The position numbers were made by a program, and so were the translations under genes. Shown here in pieces: positions 12,083 to 23,955 of a stretch of 64,000 bases of DNA. The stretch is from the NCBI RefSeq assembly GCF_001659605.2, contig NC_035162.2:27953526-28017525 (forward strand), in the 5' to 3' direction. Each line of letters starts with the position of its first letter. Position 1 is the stretch's first letter. This DNA comes from Manihot esculenta (taxonomy: Eukaryota > Streptophyta > Magnoliopsida > Malpighiales > Euphorbiaceae). The notes beneath the pieces are model-generated. The model was not told the DNA's origin. It searched no databases and worked only from the letters and a program-made list of their open reading frames with translations.

Positions 12083-12627
12083 TTAGTGCTACCAAGATGC
12101 ATAGTATATGAACTATTGTGTGCTTCCTCCAAGATATTCTTTCTCAGGTCATCAGCATTAGGTACACATATTCTGCCTACATAGTAGAAACAACTATCAT
12201 CCCAAACCACATGTTTATGCTTTTTCTCCTCTTAGACTTGCCTTGTCCACAAAGTTATTTTTGTATTCCTTTTCTGTGCTTTCTAGACTTGTTGGAGTAG
12301 ATTGGGTCTAAACTTTCATTCTGCTACGATAGCTCCATCATTAGCTAAAAATAGACGGGCATTTAAAGCTCTTAGAGTAGCTAAAGATTTTCTGCTAAGT
12401 ACATCTGCTACCAGATTGGCCTTACCTGGATGATAGTCAATAATGCAGTCATAATCCTTAAGCTACTCTAACCATTTTGTCTGTTTCACGTTAAGCTCCC
12501 TTTGTGTGGGTAAATATTTTAAACTTTTATGATTTGTATAGATATAATATTTTTCACCATACAGGTAATATCTCCATATCTTTAATGCAAAGTCTATAGC
12601 TGCTAACTCTAAATCATGGGTAAGGTA
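12083..12627 (-). pseudogene. Ty3/gypsy RNase H/connection fragment (old minus-strand element)
   Basis: Minus-strand translation gives [31 protein letters not shown], and DYHPGKANLVADVLSRKS, the distal RNase H domain and the tether before integrase. The catalytic Asp before HKSL is Asn here (TNHK), and stops occur, so it is dead. The piece lies between the solo LTR on the left and the CACTA transposon on the right. Its upstream part resumes beyond the CACTA element at 22011. The frame across the CACTA insertion is continuous, which defines the insertion site precisely. Confidence 0.82.
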
Positions 12628-12654
12628 CACTAGAAAAAACATGTGAAATTGTTA

Positions 12655-12960
12655 CCAAAATTAGCGACCAAATTTTTTTGTCGCTATATAGCATCCAATC
12701 AGCGACCATTGTGCTACTACCAGAATAAAATGATTTTTTTTTTATTTATTAAAATACCCAGTGACAAAAAATTGGTCGTTATTTGATCGTTATTTAGTGA
12801 TCAAATATTAAATCGTCGCTAAGTTTAGCGGGAATAAATAGCGCGAAATATTTGCGACTATCTTTACGATGAAATAGCGACCATTATTGAGCTGGAAAAT
12901 TAGAAACCAAATAGCGACTAATTAGTTTGGTCGCTAAATTGTTTATTAGCAAAATGACGT
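12655..12960 (+). repeat. CACTA 5' subterminal repeats
   Basis: Many copies in both orientations of a word close to TTAGCGACCAAAT. In En/Spm such subterminal motifs bind the small transposase-encoded protein. The matching set lies at the other end. Confidence 0.8.
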
Positions 12961-14042
12961 CGTTTTGCTACCATATTCTAAGCCAAGCTTCTTCCTCATT
13001 TTTTTTTTAGAATTGCATCCCCTTCTGAGTGTCCTCTGCCCTCACCTCCACAAATCCCCTTCTGAGAATTGCATCCCCTTCTGGGAATTGCTACACGGTG
13101 GTCTCGTGTCTTCTGCCCTCACCTCGCATCCTAGTGTCTCGTGTCCTCTGCCCTCACCTCCACAAATCCACCGTCTACCCTAACCTCTCGTCCTATCGTC
13201 TTCGCGTCTTAACTCCACAAATCCATCACCGCTTGCAGCTGGTTCGTGTCCTGTCATCTTCGAAGGTATCACGAATTTTAGATTTTGCTCTACAATCAGG
13301 TAATATATCCATGATTTTATACATGCTTTTATGCTAGGTTTCAATATTATAGATGCTATTGCACTTTTGCGACTGGATGAGCTATATGTTGAATCTTTTG
13401 AAATCAAAAAGATGTTACATGCTTTTCTCACTACCATATTAGCGTATCATGTGAACTCCTATTGATTCACACTTAAGAATTCATTGCTCACACTGAACCA
13501 AGTGAGTTGAAATGGGTTCATGCTTCTTATGCAAGAGCGAGCCTTTGTTAATTCTACTACACTTATTGTATTATAAAACTTCTCCAAAAAAACATAGGAA
13601 ATTTTGTAAGTACTACATTGTCTAAATAGTATATTAGTGTTTGAATTCTTGGAGGAAAAAAAATACCTGTAGAATATCGAAAACTTTCTCTGCTATGTAT
13701 TTTTGATGTGATGTGGCACCTTTCTGCTATAGTTTATCTAGGTGTACAAAGAGTAAGGCCTTCTGATATGATCTCTTCACTGCATTTCCTTCAATTATGT
13801 CAACAAGAGGCATAGGCTTCCACCCACTTTCAGGCTAAAGAATCTGGTGTAATCAATCTCAACGTCAATTTTAGGTGGCAAAAGTTCATTAAATTGTTCA
13901 GTGCCTGAAAAATATGTCTTAAAACATAATGAAATAGAGTAGGAAAAAAACTAATCTATTTGAAAACAGTAAATTCAATGTAAAATAGTGAAGATGAAAA
14001 AAATATTGAAGATGAAGGGAGCGAATTTTGCCTTAAAAATCA
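12961..14042 (+). other. CACTA 5' region: leader-like CT-rich block and uncharacterised sequence
   Basis: After a T-tract and AG (splice-acceptor-like), 13010-13260 is a C/T-rich block with repeated words such as TCCTCTGCCCTCACCTCC (about four diverged copies). It resembles a 5' UTR of a transposase transcript rather than a gene. From 13300 to 14042 no protein is recognised. A minus-strand stretch at 13925-13790 preceded by TTTTTCAG could be another captured exon, but I cannot name it. Confidence 0.45.
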
Positions 14043-15115
14043 ATTTTCCAACTGAAAGCATTTTTCTCCCTGAGAATAGTTGTAATATAAGCTGGCAGTT
14101 GCAAAAACCTTGCTAATCTTGGAAGCCCCTGGTGGAAATCCATGAATGATCTTGCACATCTTCATTAAAACCAATAAATACTGCAGATCTTTGAGAACTG
14201 AATTTTGCCTTAAAAATTATATGCATCCTGTCTTATGCATGTCTGACCATATCACTGCAACTGCAAGTCTTACCTCCTTCACAGGGTAGGCAGGTAGTGG
14301 CTTCATAAAATTTGCTTCAGTTGGATAGTTCACCATGGCTGTGTAAACGAATGCAGACCATAGCCAGTCCCAGACATAATCTAATGAATGAAGATTTTTG
14401 TACATGAGAATGAAATAAATTAATATCAGAACAACACCAACCATAGCATGATGCAAAAGATTGAGCAAATTCTCTAAATCCTAGTCCAAATGTCATAGAA
14501 TTGTCTCAGCAACCCAAAAATGACTAGACAAGTTAACTTCACAACTATTCAAGAATTGTTTTTGATACAATCCGTAGGAAACAATAAAAAAGGTAAATCT
14601 CTTATGATACACCAAATCTGGCTCAAGTACTGATAGAGTGAATAGCTCATTTCTTGAAATCTCTCCTCCAATTCAAAATCCTGGTGTAAGGTGTATCCCC
14701 CATTACAATCATGGAATAGATGAAATAAATCAAAAAAAGAAATTTTGTTCAGTCTATGTAGGGGACATTCCTCTTTGTTAAAATCAACCATATGTTCTCT
14801 CAGAGCATTATTCACCATCTTTTCTCCAAGTACCATTTGTTTCTCTCATCCCTATTGATAAATTAGATTGAAATGGGAGCAAGTAGAACACTTTTCCCTT
14901 TTAGATAAAAATGTTAAGCTGTTGACTCTCAACTAAGAAACCAATTCCAGTTTTCAATAAACTCAGAGTGTAAGATTAGAACTTACCTGCAAGTTCTAAA
15001 GGTTTTGCTTAGTTCAATCAAACCTTCTTTCTGAGTTGACAATGCCTCTAGCTCTGCCCAACTATTCTTAATCACTTCATAGCAATTTAAGCTTGCTTTC
15101 TTCCCATATTTATTT
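14043..15115 (-). pseudogene. Captured fragment of a lysosomal Pro-X carboxypeptidase-like gene (peptidase S28)
   Basis: Three minus-strand exon-like blocks lie inside the CACTA element. Block one (about 15115-14987) reads NCYEVIKNSWAELEALSTQ and ends LSKTFRTC at a GTAAGT donor. Block two (about 14402-14274) reads LHS...WDWLWSAFVYTAMVNYPTEA and LPAYPVKE, ending at a GTAAGA donor. Block three (14157-14043) reads MCKIIHGFPPGASK, FATASLYYNYS and EKCFQLEN. The order and joins match the central part of plant PRCP-like serine peptidases of family S28. N- and C-terminal parts, including most of the catalytic triad region, are absent. Introns are retained, so capture was at DNA level. A frame at 14549-14836 lies in the intron between blocks one and two and is probably meaningless. 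Confidence 0.75.
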
Positions 15116-15741
15116 TACAAGTTACATGAGAATACAATAAATTGTTAAATCAACCTTGCAAGTATAAAAAGGGAGAGAGAATAAGGGACCTTGTAATTCT
15201 GGGATACAACATCATAGAATTGTATAGAAAATGGGAATATGTGTTGCAAGTCTACAAAAACAAAAAAAAATACAGTAAATTCAATCAACAACAAACAATG
15301 AATAGAAATATTTCTTCAAAAAAAAAAAGGTTGAAAACAATTAAATTAGTATCTCAGTCCAAACATTAGCAACATCTACAGCAGATGTTGTCTATTTGGA
15401 AACTATGGAAAGAAATGCATATGTATTTGCAAATAAAAAAAGATTTATTTAAATCAAATTTATACGAATTAGTGAATTTTATATAATAATTATAAATAAT
15501 ATTATCTATTTGTATATGGAGTTGATATAAACTCTGTAAAAGGATTTTTGTGTAGACAGAGATTGAATTGAATGAGTTGTACCATTGTAATATGGACATA
15601 AAGGAGAATTGTGCAATATATGGCAGTTAAATGGTTAATTCTTATGATACTTTGGAACCATCTTTTACTTTAATTCCTCATCTCATTTCTCTGAATTTAA
15701 TTTATATATTTTTACTATAGATATCTTGTGTAGGAAAATAA

Positions 15742-18700
15742 ATGCCAATCGATAGTGGATGTATAATAGGCTCAAGGATGGGTTGTTGAATATTGAATTT
15801 TTAAACGGTTTAGAGGAGTTCATACAATTTGCTTTAACCTATCCTGAACGTATGGATGGTATGAATATAAGATATCCTTGTAGTATGAGAAGGTGTTTGA
15901 ATCACAAATTCCTAAGTATGGACATGTACGATATCATGTGATTAAAAATAGTTTCGTCCCTAATTACTACTGGTGGGCATCACATGGTGAATGTTGGGAT
16001 GATCAAGGAACCACTAGTGTGCAATTTCTAAAACTATCATGGAAAACAATTTTCAAACTAAGGCTAATGGCTGATACCATGAAATGGTACTTGAAGGGTT
16101 TGGTTTATCGTCTCAAATTGAATTCATGGAGGAGGCACCTAAGGCCGAGGCCCAAAAGTTGTATAAAATGTTACAAGCAGCAAATGAAGAGTTATGGCCA
16201 TGATGCAATAAGCACACAAAACTGTCTATTGTGGCGCATTTGATGAATATGAAATCGGAACATCATTTCTTTGTAAAATATTTTGATTAGATTGTCGAGT
16301 TTGTGAAAGAAGTTCTACCTGAAGATAATGTGCTTCTAGGTAATTTTTACAAAATAAAAAAGTTAATTGAGGGTTTGGGTCTACCAGTGAAAAAGATTGA
16401 TTGTTGTAGAAATAATTGCATGATATATTGGTCTGGTGACGGGGAGTTATAGGAATACAAGTTTTGCCAGCTTCCTAGATATAAACGCACGGTAAACAGC
16501 TTGACAAAGCAAGTTGTTCATAAACCATATAAGAAGATGTGTTACTTTCCTCTCACTCCAAGGTTACAACAGCTTTATGCATCAGACGTAACAGCACCCC
16601 ATATGAGATGGCATGTTGAATATGAATATGAGGAAGGGGTTATGCATCATCCATCTGATTCTCCTGCATGGAAACACTTCAATGCATGTTATCCATTATT
16701 TGGATCAGAGATAAGGAATGCGATGCTTGGATTGTATACTAACGGATTCCAACCATTTGGACAATCTGGCCAACAATACTCATCTTGGCCTATCATTCTG
16801 ATACCATATAATCTTCCGCCATGGCTATGTATGAAGTCAGAATATATGTTTCTGACTGTTATAGTTCTGGACCCAAATAATCCTAAATTTAAAATTGATA
16901 TATTCTTACAACCCTTAATCGAAGAACTAAAACAATTATGGAACATGGGGGTTGAGACATATGATGTGGATAAGAAGCAAAATTTTCTCATGCGGGTTGC
17001 TTTGCTATGGACCATTAGTGACTTTTCTGCTTTTGCCATGCTTTCTGGTTGGAGCACTGCAGGAAGCCTTGCATGCCCATATTTTATGGATAATACTGAT
17101 GCATCTACTTTGCCAAGAGGTGGCAAATAATGTTAGTTTGATAATCATCGCAATTTTTCGAACCACAACCATCTATGGCGAAAGAATAAATCATAGTTTA
17201 GAAAAAATAAAGTTGTAACTGAACATGCACCTCCAGTAAGGACTGAAGAGGAAATTTTGCATGAGATAGAGAGTCTTGGATTAATGAGAGTGACAGAGCC
17301 GGGTTCAGATGTTGTTAATGTTGTTATTAGTAAGACATGTGGATGGAGGAATCGCAGCATATTTTGGGATTTACCTTATTGGAATTCCTTGCTTATTAGA
17401 CACAACCTTGATGTAATGCGTATTGAAAAGAACTTTTTTGATAACTTGTTCAATACCATTATGAATATAGAGGGTAAAACAAAAGATAATACAAAAGCAA
17501 GAGAAGATATAAGGGAAATATGTCGGCAGCCTGAGTTGGAGATTAATGCAGAAACTGGCAGGTATCCAAAAGCAATATATGCATTGGACAAATCGAAAAA
17601 ATAAGTTATTTGTGAATGGATGAAGGGACTTAGATTTCCTGATGGTTATGTGTCTAACATGGCTCGATGTGTCGACATGAACAAGTACAGATTATTTGGA
17701 ATGAAAAGTCACGATTGTCATATTTTCATGCAAAGGTTGTTGCCTATTGCTTTTCGTGAATTGTTACCAATAAGAGTGTGGGAAGCTATTACTGAGCTAA
17801 GTATTTTCTTTAAGCAACTAACGAGTACAATCTTATGGGAGAAAGATATGCAAAGACTCGAAGAGGACATTCTGGTTATACTATGCAAATTGGAGCGAAT
17901 ATTTCCTCCTGGTTTCTTTGACTCGATGGAACATCTTCCGATTCATCTTGCATATGAAGCTTGCATTAGGGGTCCTGTGCAATATCGTTGGATGTATCCT
18001 TATGAGCGGTAATAATTAATCTCTGCTCTGCTTTCTCAAAGTATTAATTATTTAATATGTTTAATTTGTATACTAATTAATTATGTAATACAAGTACAAT
18101 GGAATTTTAAAGAAGAATATTAAAAATAAAGCCAAAGTTGAAGGATCAATTGCTAATGCATACTTGGTAGAAGAAGCATCTTCTTTTTGTACTTACTATT
18201 TTAAGTCACATGTTTCTACAAGGCATCAACGGGTTCCACGTAATGATGATGGTGGTGCAGTGGAAGATCAGGAGATTGAAGGAAATTTGTCAATATTCAA
18301 ATATCCGGGTAGATCCATAGGTCAATCAAAGAAAAGGATATTGACAAAGGAGGAAAGAAATGCAACTCATTTATATGTCTTACTAAATTGTGAAGAAGTT
18401 TTGCCATTTATCAAGTAAGTGAAATTCACCGTCAAATTATAAATTTAAGTATTCTAAAATGCATATATATTCATGAAAATAACTAAACTTGTATAATTTC
18501 TCCTAATGGAAAAATATATATTAAGAAACTACAGAGGATATCACCTAACATTATCGATGGCGAGGTAGATATCACATTGGAGAATAACTTTCCCACATGG
18601 TTCAAAGCATACGTAAGTTTTATAGTACTTGCAATACAACGTCGGATTTGGTGAATGAATCAAAATTAATTTTATATGTTCACTTTTTGTAATATGTACA

Positions 18701-19406
18701 TGAACCAACCAATACAATGAACAATCCTCTCATCCAAGATTTAGCCAAAGGACCTCTAAATACAGTGAATGTATATACATGGTACTATGTAAATGGATAC
18801 AAATTTCACACTGAGGGACAAAGTGCTAATTGAATGACGGTGAATTGTGGTGTATGCATTAAAGGAATGAACTATACTGATTAATCAAGTGATTACCATG
18901 GTAAGTTGATAGAGGTTATTGAAGTAGAGTACTCGGCTTTACCTATCAAGCGAACAGTTCTATTCCACTGTGAATGGTTTGATCCTACTCCAAATGTTGG
19001 AATGAAAATTCATTTAATGTATAATATTGTGGATGTAAATAAAAGAAGGAGATTTAATAAGTACGAGCCATTTGTTTTGGCTAGCCAGGCACAACAAGTT
19101 TATTACATTCCTTATCCTTCTTTAAGACGAGCAGGGTCTGATTAGCAATCTGTGATAAAAATTAAAGCTAGGCCAGTGATTGAATTATCAAATGTTGTTG
19201 TATGTTCAACAGTGTCAACAACAGATGCATATCAAGAAAATACTGTAACTTTGCAGCCTTTAGTCTTAAATGAAGAAGGATTACCTGAGACATTACATGA
19301 TCCAGCAGGTGGTGAAGTGTTTATTTCGGAAGTAGTTGAAGAAGAAGAAGATGAAGAGACATATCATTATTCAACTTCAAACAATTATGAATATTACTTA
19401 GATTAG
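15742..19406 (+). pseudogene. CACTA transposase TNP2-like gene, decayed
   Basis: An ATG at 15742 opens MPID, then a one-base frameshift leads into the transposase-associated N-domain (GLEEFIQFA, 15759-15941), another frameshift near 15935, and KNSFVPNYYWWASHGE. The Transposase_21 core spans about 16500-17130 (HMRWH, SPAWKHF, FGQSGQQYSSWPIILIPYNL, LWTISDF, MLSGWSTAG). A stop at 17602 is followed by the DUF4218-like part (MKGLRFPDGY to QYRWMYPYER, 17620-18008). Plausible introns follow at 18009-18094, from 18415 and from 18613. The DUF4216-like part (LFHCEWFDP, YYIPYPSLRR) ends near 19145, with an acidic tail to the stop at 19406. At least six in-frame stops or shifts make it inactive. Confidence 0.85.
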
Positions 19407-19525
19407 TCAACTCTAAGCTGTATAGTAAACTTTTTTGCTCTAATTATCTTTTGTTATTATTGTTGATTATTTTTACTTTTATATATAACATACTAATCTT
19501 CTGTTGGATTTTTTTTTGCGCAGAT

Positions 19526-21357
19526 ATGGCTAGGGGTAGAGATAAAGAAGATGCATGTAATGCTGATCGCAGTGTTTTAACGGGTACAGGTAGAGGTCGA
19601 GGCCGAGGTGATCCAGAAATTATTCGTGGTCGAGGCACTATAGCCACTGTACCTTCTTCAACTGACTTTAGAGCCCCTATACCTACTCCAACAACCCCTA
19701 TATCATACTCAGCCCTTACAGCCCATGCACTTGCTCTAGTTGCTCCCACTGCCCCAACTTCTTCAAGTTTTGTTCCTGGATCGAGTACTAGCAGATCTGC
19801 ATCGAGCATGGGAGATTACTCATATACATCCTCATCACATGCTACTAGGATCTACTGTTATGTGCATGCAAGCGGAAAGTAAGTATAATGTATAAGATTA
19901 CTTATCATTGTATTACATATCTTTGTTATTAGTTCTCATTTTAGTTAATTACTTATAAATAACTATATTGAATATTTATAAATTATGCTCGCATTATTAA
20001 ACTATTATAGTTTTATGCCTTCTGAGAAGACATCTGGTGCCTGCACAAAGATTTTTTAAAAGTACAATGTTGAGGTGGGTTCTTCATGGAAGAATATCCC
20101 ACAATCCATAAAAGATTTTTATTTCAAAGAGTTTGAGGTATGCAATATATTTATGCATTCTAACAATGATAAAATGTCTTATGATCTATGTTGTATAATA
20201 CATTTGTTTTTTAATTTACATAAAGAATTTCACTAGGATGAGGGAAGTGCTGCAATAGTGAGGAAGGCATGGAATAAAAAAGCAGCTATCCGATACAAAA
20301 ACTTTCTGACAAATGAAAAGAAGAAAAAAAAGAGGAGTGCTTATATATCAATTGAAGTTTGGGATAAATGGAATTTAGATTGGAGCACTCCAGAGTATGT
20401 AGCAAAGTCAATGAAGTACTTAAAGAACTGCCTAACAGAGAAGGGAGGTGAAGGAGCTGGTCCTTCTAAACATACAGGCGGGTCCATCACACATGAGCAT
20501 GCTAGACGCATACAAAATGCGAACACAGACAAAGTTCCTCCAACAGCCGCTGAGTTGTTTCTCCACACCTATACAAAGTAGAGTGATCGCAACAAATTTA
20601 TTGATAAACGAGCTGAAATTGTTTATGTAAGTTTCTATATAAACAAGTTGTCTTTCTAAGTAATATCTTGCAAGTATGATTATGATATCTAGGTGATTGA
20701 TTTTCAGTTGTGTGATTGATTTTCATTGCAAGTATGATTATGATATCTAGGTGATTCTCACAAAGAAATTGTTTATAATTCTCAGCTGTGTGATTGATTT
20801 TTCTATTATGATATCTTACAAGTATTGTAAATGTAATATCTTGCAGGTATTGTAATTGTCGTATCTTGTAGGTATTACCATTTTTTCTTACTTTAGTATT
20901 CAAATTGAACTGTTATTGTGTGATTTTCTAGGAAAATTATCTGAAGCTAAAAGAACAACATTCAAGCCAGTATGTGGGATCAGATCATGTGGAAGGAGAT
21001 GGAGGAACTATTAATGAGAATCATTTGTTCATTACTACAGTGGGAGGATGGCAAGGAAGTCGAGTTTATGGATTGGGTAGTGTTGCCTCTTCTGCCTTCT
21101 CTCAAACAGGAACTGGGGGAACATCAACAAATGTTCCATCATCCCAATCACCATAATGGAAGAAGGAAACTGAAGCAAAGTTTGAAGAGAAGTATAATAG
21201 TTTGCAGAAGCTTGTAGAGGACCAAAATCATATGATAGCTCAAATGCGTGATGAACTACAGGCAGCAAAGATGGGACAACAGTCTTCCTCATTGATGCCA
21301 TCATCATCTAATATTCATCCAGCTCATAGATCTCTTGATGATTCATATATGGATTAG
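19526..21357 (+). pseudogene. CACTA second gene, Ptta/En/Spm plant transposase (Transposase_24/TNPA-like)
   Basis: The first coding exon starts at ATG 19526, just after a TTTTTTTTGCGCAG acceptor, and encodes an R/G-rich then S/T/P-rich N-terminus. It ends at a GTAAGT donor (19879). Exon two (20011-20137) has VGSSWKNIPQSIKDFYFKEFE. Exon three (20237-20626) has VRKAWNKKAAIRYKNFL, EVWDKWNLDWSTPEYVAKS and TAAELFLHT. Exon four (20932-21357) has NHLFITTVGGWQGSRVYGLG and a short coiled coil (EKYNSLQKLVEDQNHMIAQM). Intron phases agree. Stops in exon two (KIF*K), exon three (TYTK*, 20579-20581) and exon four (SSQSP*, about 21154) break it. In En/Spm relatives this protein binds subterminal repeats. 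Confidence 0.82.
20670..20785 (+). repeat. Tandem repeat in transposase intron
   Basis: Two copies, period 58 bp, of a unit containing GCAAGTATGATTATGATATC, in the intron between exons three and four of the second CACTA gene. Partial further copies follow. Confidence 0.8.
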
Positions 21358-21689
21358 CATGAGGTCATTTCTCACTGACTTAATATATTTTATGATATGA
21401 ATTTGACACTATTTGGATTTATTATGTATTTTGAGATATTTTAAGTTCTTAGTATCAAACTATATTAATATTTTGGTCTTTTAGATTGCAGAATTATGAA
21501 ATGAAGTTGATGTGTATATATTGTCTTTAATATTTTATGTTTTAGAATGTATGTGTACATATTGATATTATAGCAGGTTTATGAAGTTATTTGACAAATG
21601 ATATGAATCATATTTAAATGTATTTATTAGTGACCAATCAACCACAAAAGCAAATTAAATAACAAATAATTTTTTGATTTTACTGCTAA

Positions 21690-21995
21690 TTTATGACGAA
21701 ATAGCGACTAAATGCTCTTCTCTGCAGCAACCAAACATCGATGAAATGACGATCAAAATAGCGACCAAAATAACGACTATTTTGAAACCAAATTTTAACG
21801 ACCAATTTACTACCACATAGCGACTACTACTTTTAATACTATGAGACCAAATTTGCTATTTTAGTGACCAATTTTCAAATTGTAGCTAAAAGTTTAGTGA
21901 CTGGCCAAACACCGACCAATTCATTTTGGTCGCTAAATGGTCGCTATTTCATAATAGCGGCCAAATTCTTCCTTTAATTTTGGTCACTAAATCAC
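21690..21995 (+). repeat. CACTA 3' subterminal repeats
   Basis: Clustered TAGCGACTA and TTGGTCGCTA words mirror those at 12655-12960, ending in the inverted terminus at 21998-22010. Confidence 0.8.
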
Positions 21996-22010
21996 TTATT
22001 TTTTGTAGTG

Positions 22011-22915
22011 GTTCTTCTCATGCGGCTTTAATTGTCGTGAAGCATAAACAACTACCTTTCCCTCTTTCATGAGTACACAACCAAGCCCATTATATGAGGC
22101 GTCACTGTATATCATAAAATCTTTATCTGATTCTAGCTGTGTAAAGATAGGTGACTCTTTAAGCATCTTTTTAAGCTTTTTAAAACTCTTGGCATTTTTA
22201 ATTCCAGTCATACTTAATATTCTTGTGCAACAAGTTAGTCAATGGGACAGCAATGATTGAAAATCCTTCTACAAACCGCCTAAGTATCCAGCCAAACCCA
22301 TAAAACTTCTAATCTCTACTACATCCTTAGTTGGTTTTCATTCAAGGATAGCTTCTATCCTTTTAAGGTCTACTCTGATTCCTTCTGTAGAGACAATGTG
22401 TCTAAGAAAGGATATATCATTTAGCCAAAACTCACATTTACTAAGCTTGGCATAAAGTTATTTCTCTCTCAAAGTCTGTAATACCATCCTCAAATGTTGA
22501 TCATGATCTTTCTTAGTCTGTGAGTATATCAAGATATCATCTATGAACACTACTACAAACTGATCTAGGCAGGGATGGAAGATGCGGTTCATCAGATCCA
22601 TGAAAGTTACAGGAGCATTAGTTAGCTCAAAAGCCATAACAAGAAATTCATAGTGTCCATGTCGAGTTTTAAAAGCACTTTTAGAGACATCTGTTTCTTT
22701 TATCTTCAATTGATGATAACCCAATTTCAAATTAATTTTAAAAAAGACACTTGCTCCTTTCAATTGATCAAACAAGTCATCTATTCGAGACAAAGGGCAT
22801 TTGTTCTTAATTTTCACCTTATTTAGTTGCCTATAATCTATATAGAACCTTAAGATCTCATCCTTTTTTTTTACAAACGACACAGGTGTGCCCTAAGGTG
22901 AGATACTAAGTCGTA
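22011..22915 (-). pseudogene. Ty3/gypsy reverse transcriptase and proximal RNase H (old minus-strand element)
   Basis: RT spans 22883-22458 with [36 protein letters not shown] and the active-site FIDDILIYS. The usual DLRSG and MPFGL motifs are altered (NLKLG, MAFEL). RNase H begins at 22211 with [15 protein letters not shown] and ends at KPHEKN, exactly at the CACTA terminus. The linker between (22460-22210) carries frameshifts and stops. Base composition is AT-shifted against the young element at 48.6 kb, consistent with long decay of methylated C. Confidence 0.88.
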
Positions 22916-23379
22916 TGAAACCCTTATCAAGCAATTCTTATAACTGTATTTTTAAATCTTTTAGTTCAATAAATGCCATCCTATAAGGAGCAATAGAGAT
23001 AGGTTCAATGCTTGGTATAACATCTATGGAAAACTCCACCTTTATCTCTGATGGTAACCCAAGAAGATCATTAGGAAAAACATCAGGAAAATCACACACT
23101 ATGGGTATATCATGCATACCTGGATTCTCCTTTTTAGTTTCAAGTGATAGACTAGGTAGGCTTCACAACCCTTGCTAATTAATCTCCTAGCTGTGGCAAT
23201 CGATATAACATTAGATAGGTAATCTGACCTCTCTCCTATAACTACTACATCGTCATCTTTAAGTGTTTTCAATGTAATTCATTTTGATCTGCAATCTACT
23301 ATTACCCGATGCCTAGATAATAAATCCATGCCAAGTATTACATCAAATTCTCTAAAGGTTAACTCTAAAGTCTTATTAT

Positions 23380-23700
23380 GGATGGATATAGGACAATCTC
23401 TATATACTTTACTCACTATCACACTATGGCCAAGGGGGTTGTTAATATTTTATCTTGGTTTAGAAAATCTGCTTGTAATTTTTGCTCATTGATAATGGGT
23501 ATACATATGTATGAATGTGTAGATCCTGGGTCTATTAATGCATGCCTAGATTTATCAAAGATTAAGAATGTACCAACTATCACATCTAGGGAGCCTTTGT
23601 CCTCTTTAGCCCTGATGGCATAGGCTCTAGTAGGTGTTTTGAAGTTTGGTCTATCTACTGTTTCAGACACCCTCTGACTGGATGAAGTTGCCCCAGTATG
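23380..23700 (-). pseudogene. Ty3/gypsy aspartic protease region (old minus-strand element)
   Basis: Minus-strand frame 23670-23419 contains ARAYAIRA-like linker residues (PTRAYAIRA) and the protease motif ALIDPGSTHSYI, the D-P-G-S/A form seen in this group of plant gypsy elements. It continues toward RT through broken frames. It belongs with RT at 22.5 kb and gag at 24 kb. Confidence 0.78.
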
Positions 23701-23847
23701 ATTACTTCTACCCTTTCTCTTCCTCTAGGTCCAGCAGGAACAGGCCTCTCTATAGGTAGTGCTGATAATACCTGTCCTTTAGGACAATCTCTCATAAGAT
23801 GCTTAGTGGACATACCTGAAGCAAGCCCCTATTAGTTTTCTGTAGGG

Positions 23848-23955
23848 TCCTAAATTCCTTCTACCACAGTGCTCACATACTGGGTATTGTCTCTTGCCTA
23901 GTCCTAAATTTCTTCTACCACAGTGCTCACATACTGGGTATTGTCTCCTGCTTGC
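23848..23955 (-). repeat. 54-bp tandem duplication in the gag zinc-knuckle region
   Basis: Two copies, period 54 bp (18 codons), around TTCTACCACAGTGCTCACAT. It duplicates the knuckle-coding segment. Confidence 0.85.

Larger units (their letters stand above)
12628..22010 (+). mobile_element. CACTA (En/Spm) transposon, 9.4 kb, with decayed transposase genes
   Basis: Begins CACTAGAAAAAA and ends TTTTTTGTAGTG, the inverted CACTA terminus. Subterminal repeats of TAGCGACCA/TTGGTCGCTA crowd both ends. Inside lie a TNP2-type gene (15742-19406) and a Ptta/TNPA-type gene (19526-21357), both on the plus strand, and an antisense captured gene fragment (14043-15115). It is inserted in the RNase H of an older gypsy element. 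The flanking triplets are GTA (left) and GTT (right), so the 3-bp target duplication expected for CACTA elements is imperfect or absent. Confidence 0.92.

Noticed and set aside
14549..14836. 95-codon minus-strand frame between captured exons
   Set aside because: Falls in the intron between two S28-like blocks with flanking donor sites; no recognisable family. Could be revisited if another captured gene is suspected.
16689..17126. Minus-strand 145-codon frame opposite the TNP2 core
   Set aside because: Complement shadow of the conserved Transposase_21 coding strand.
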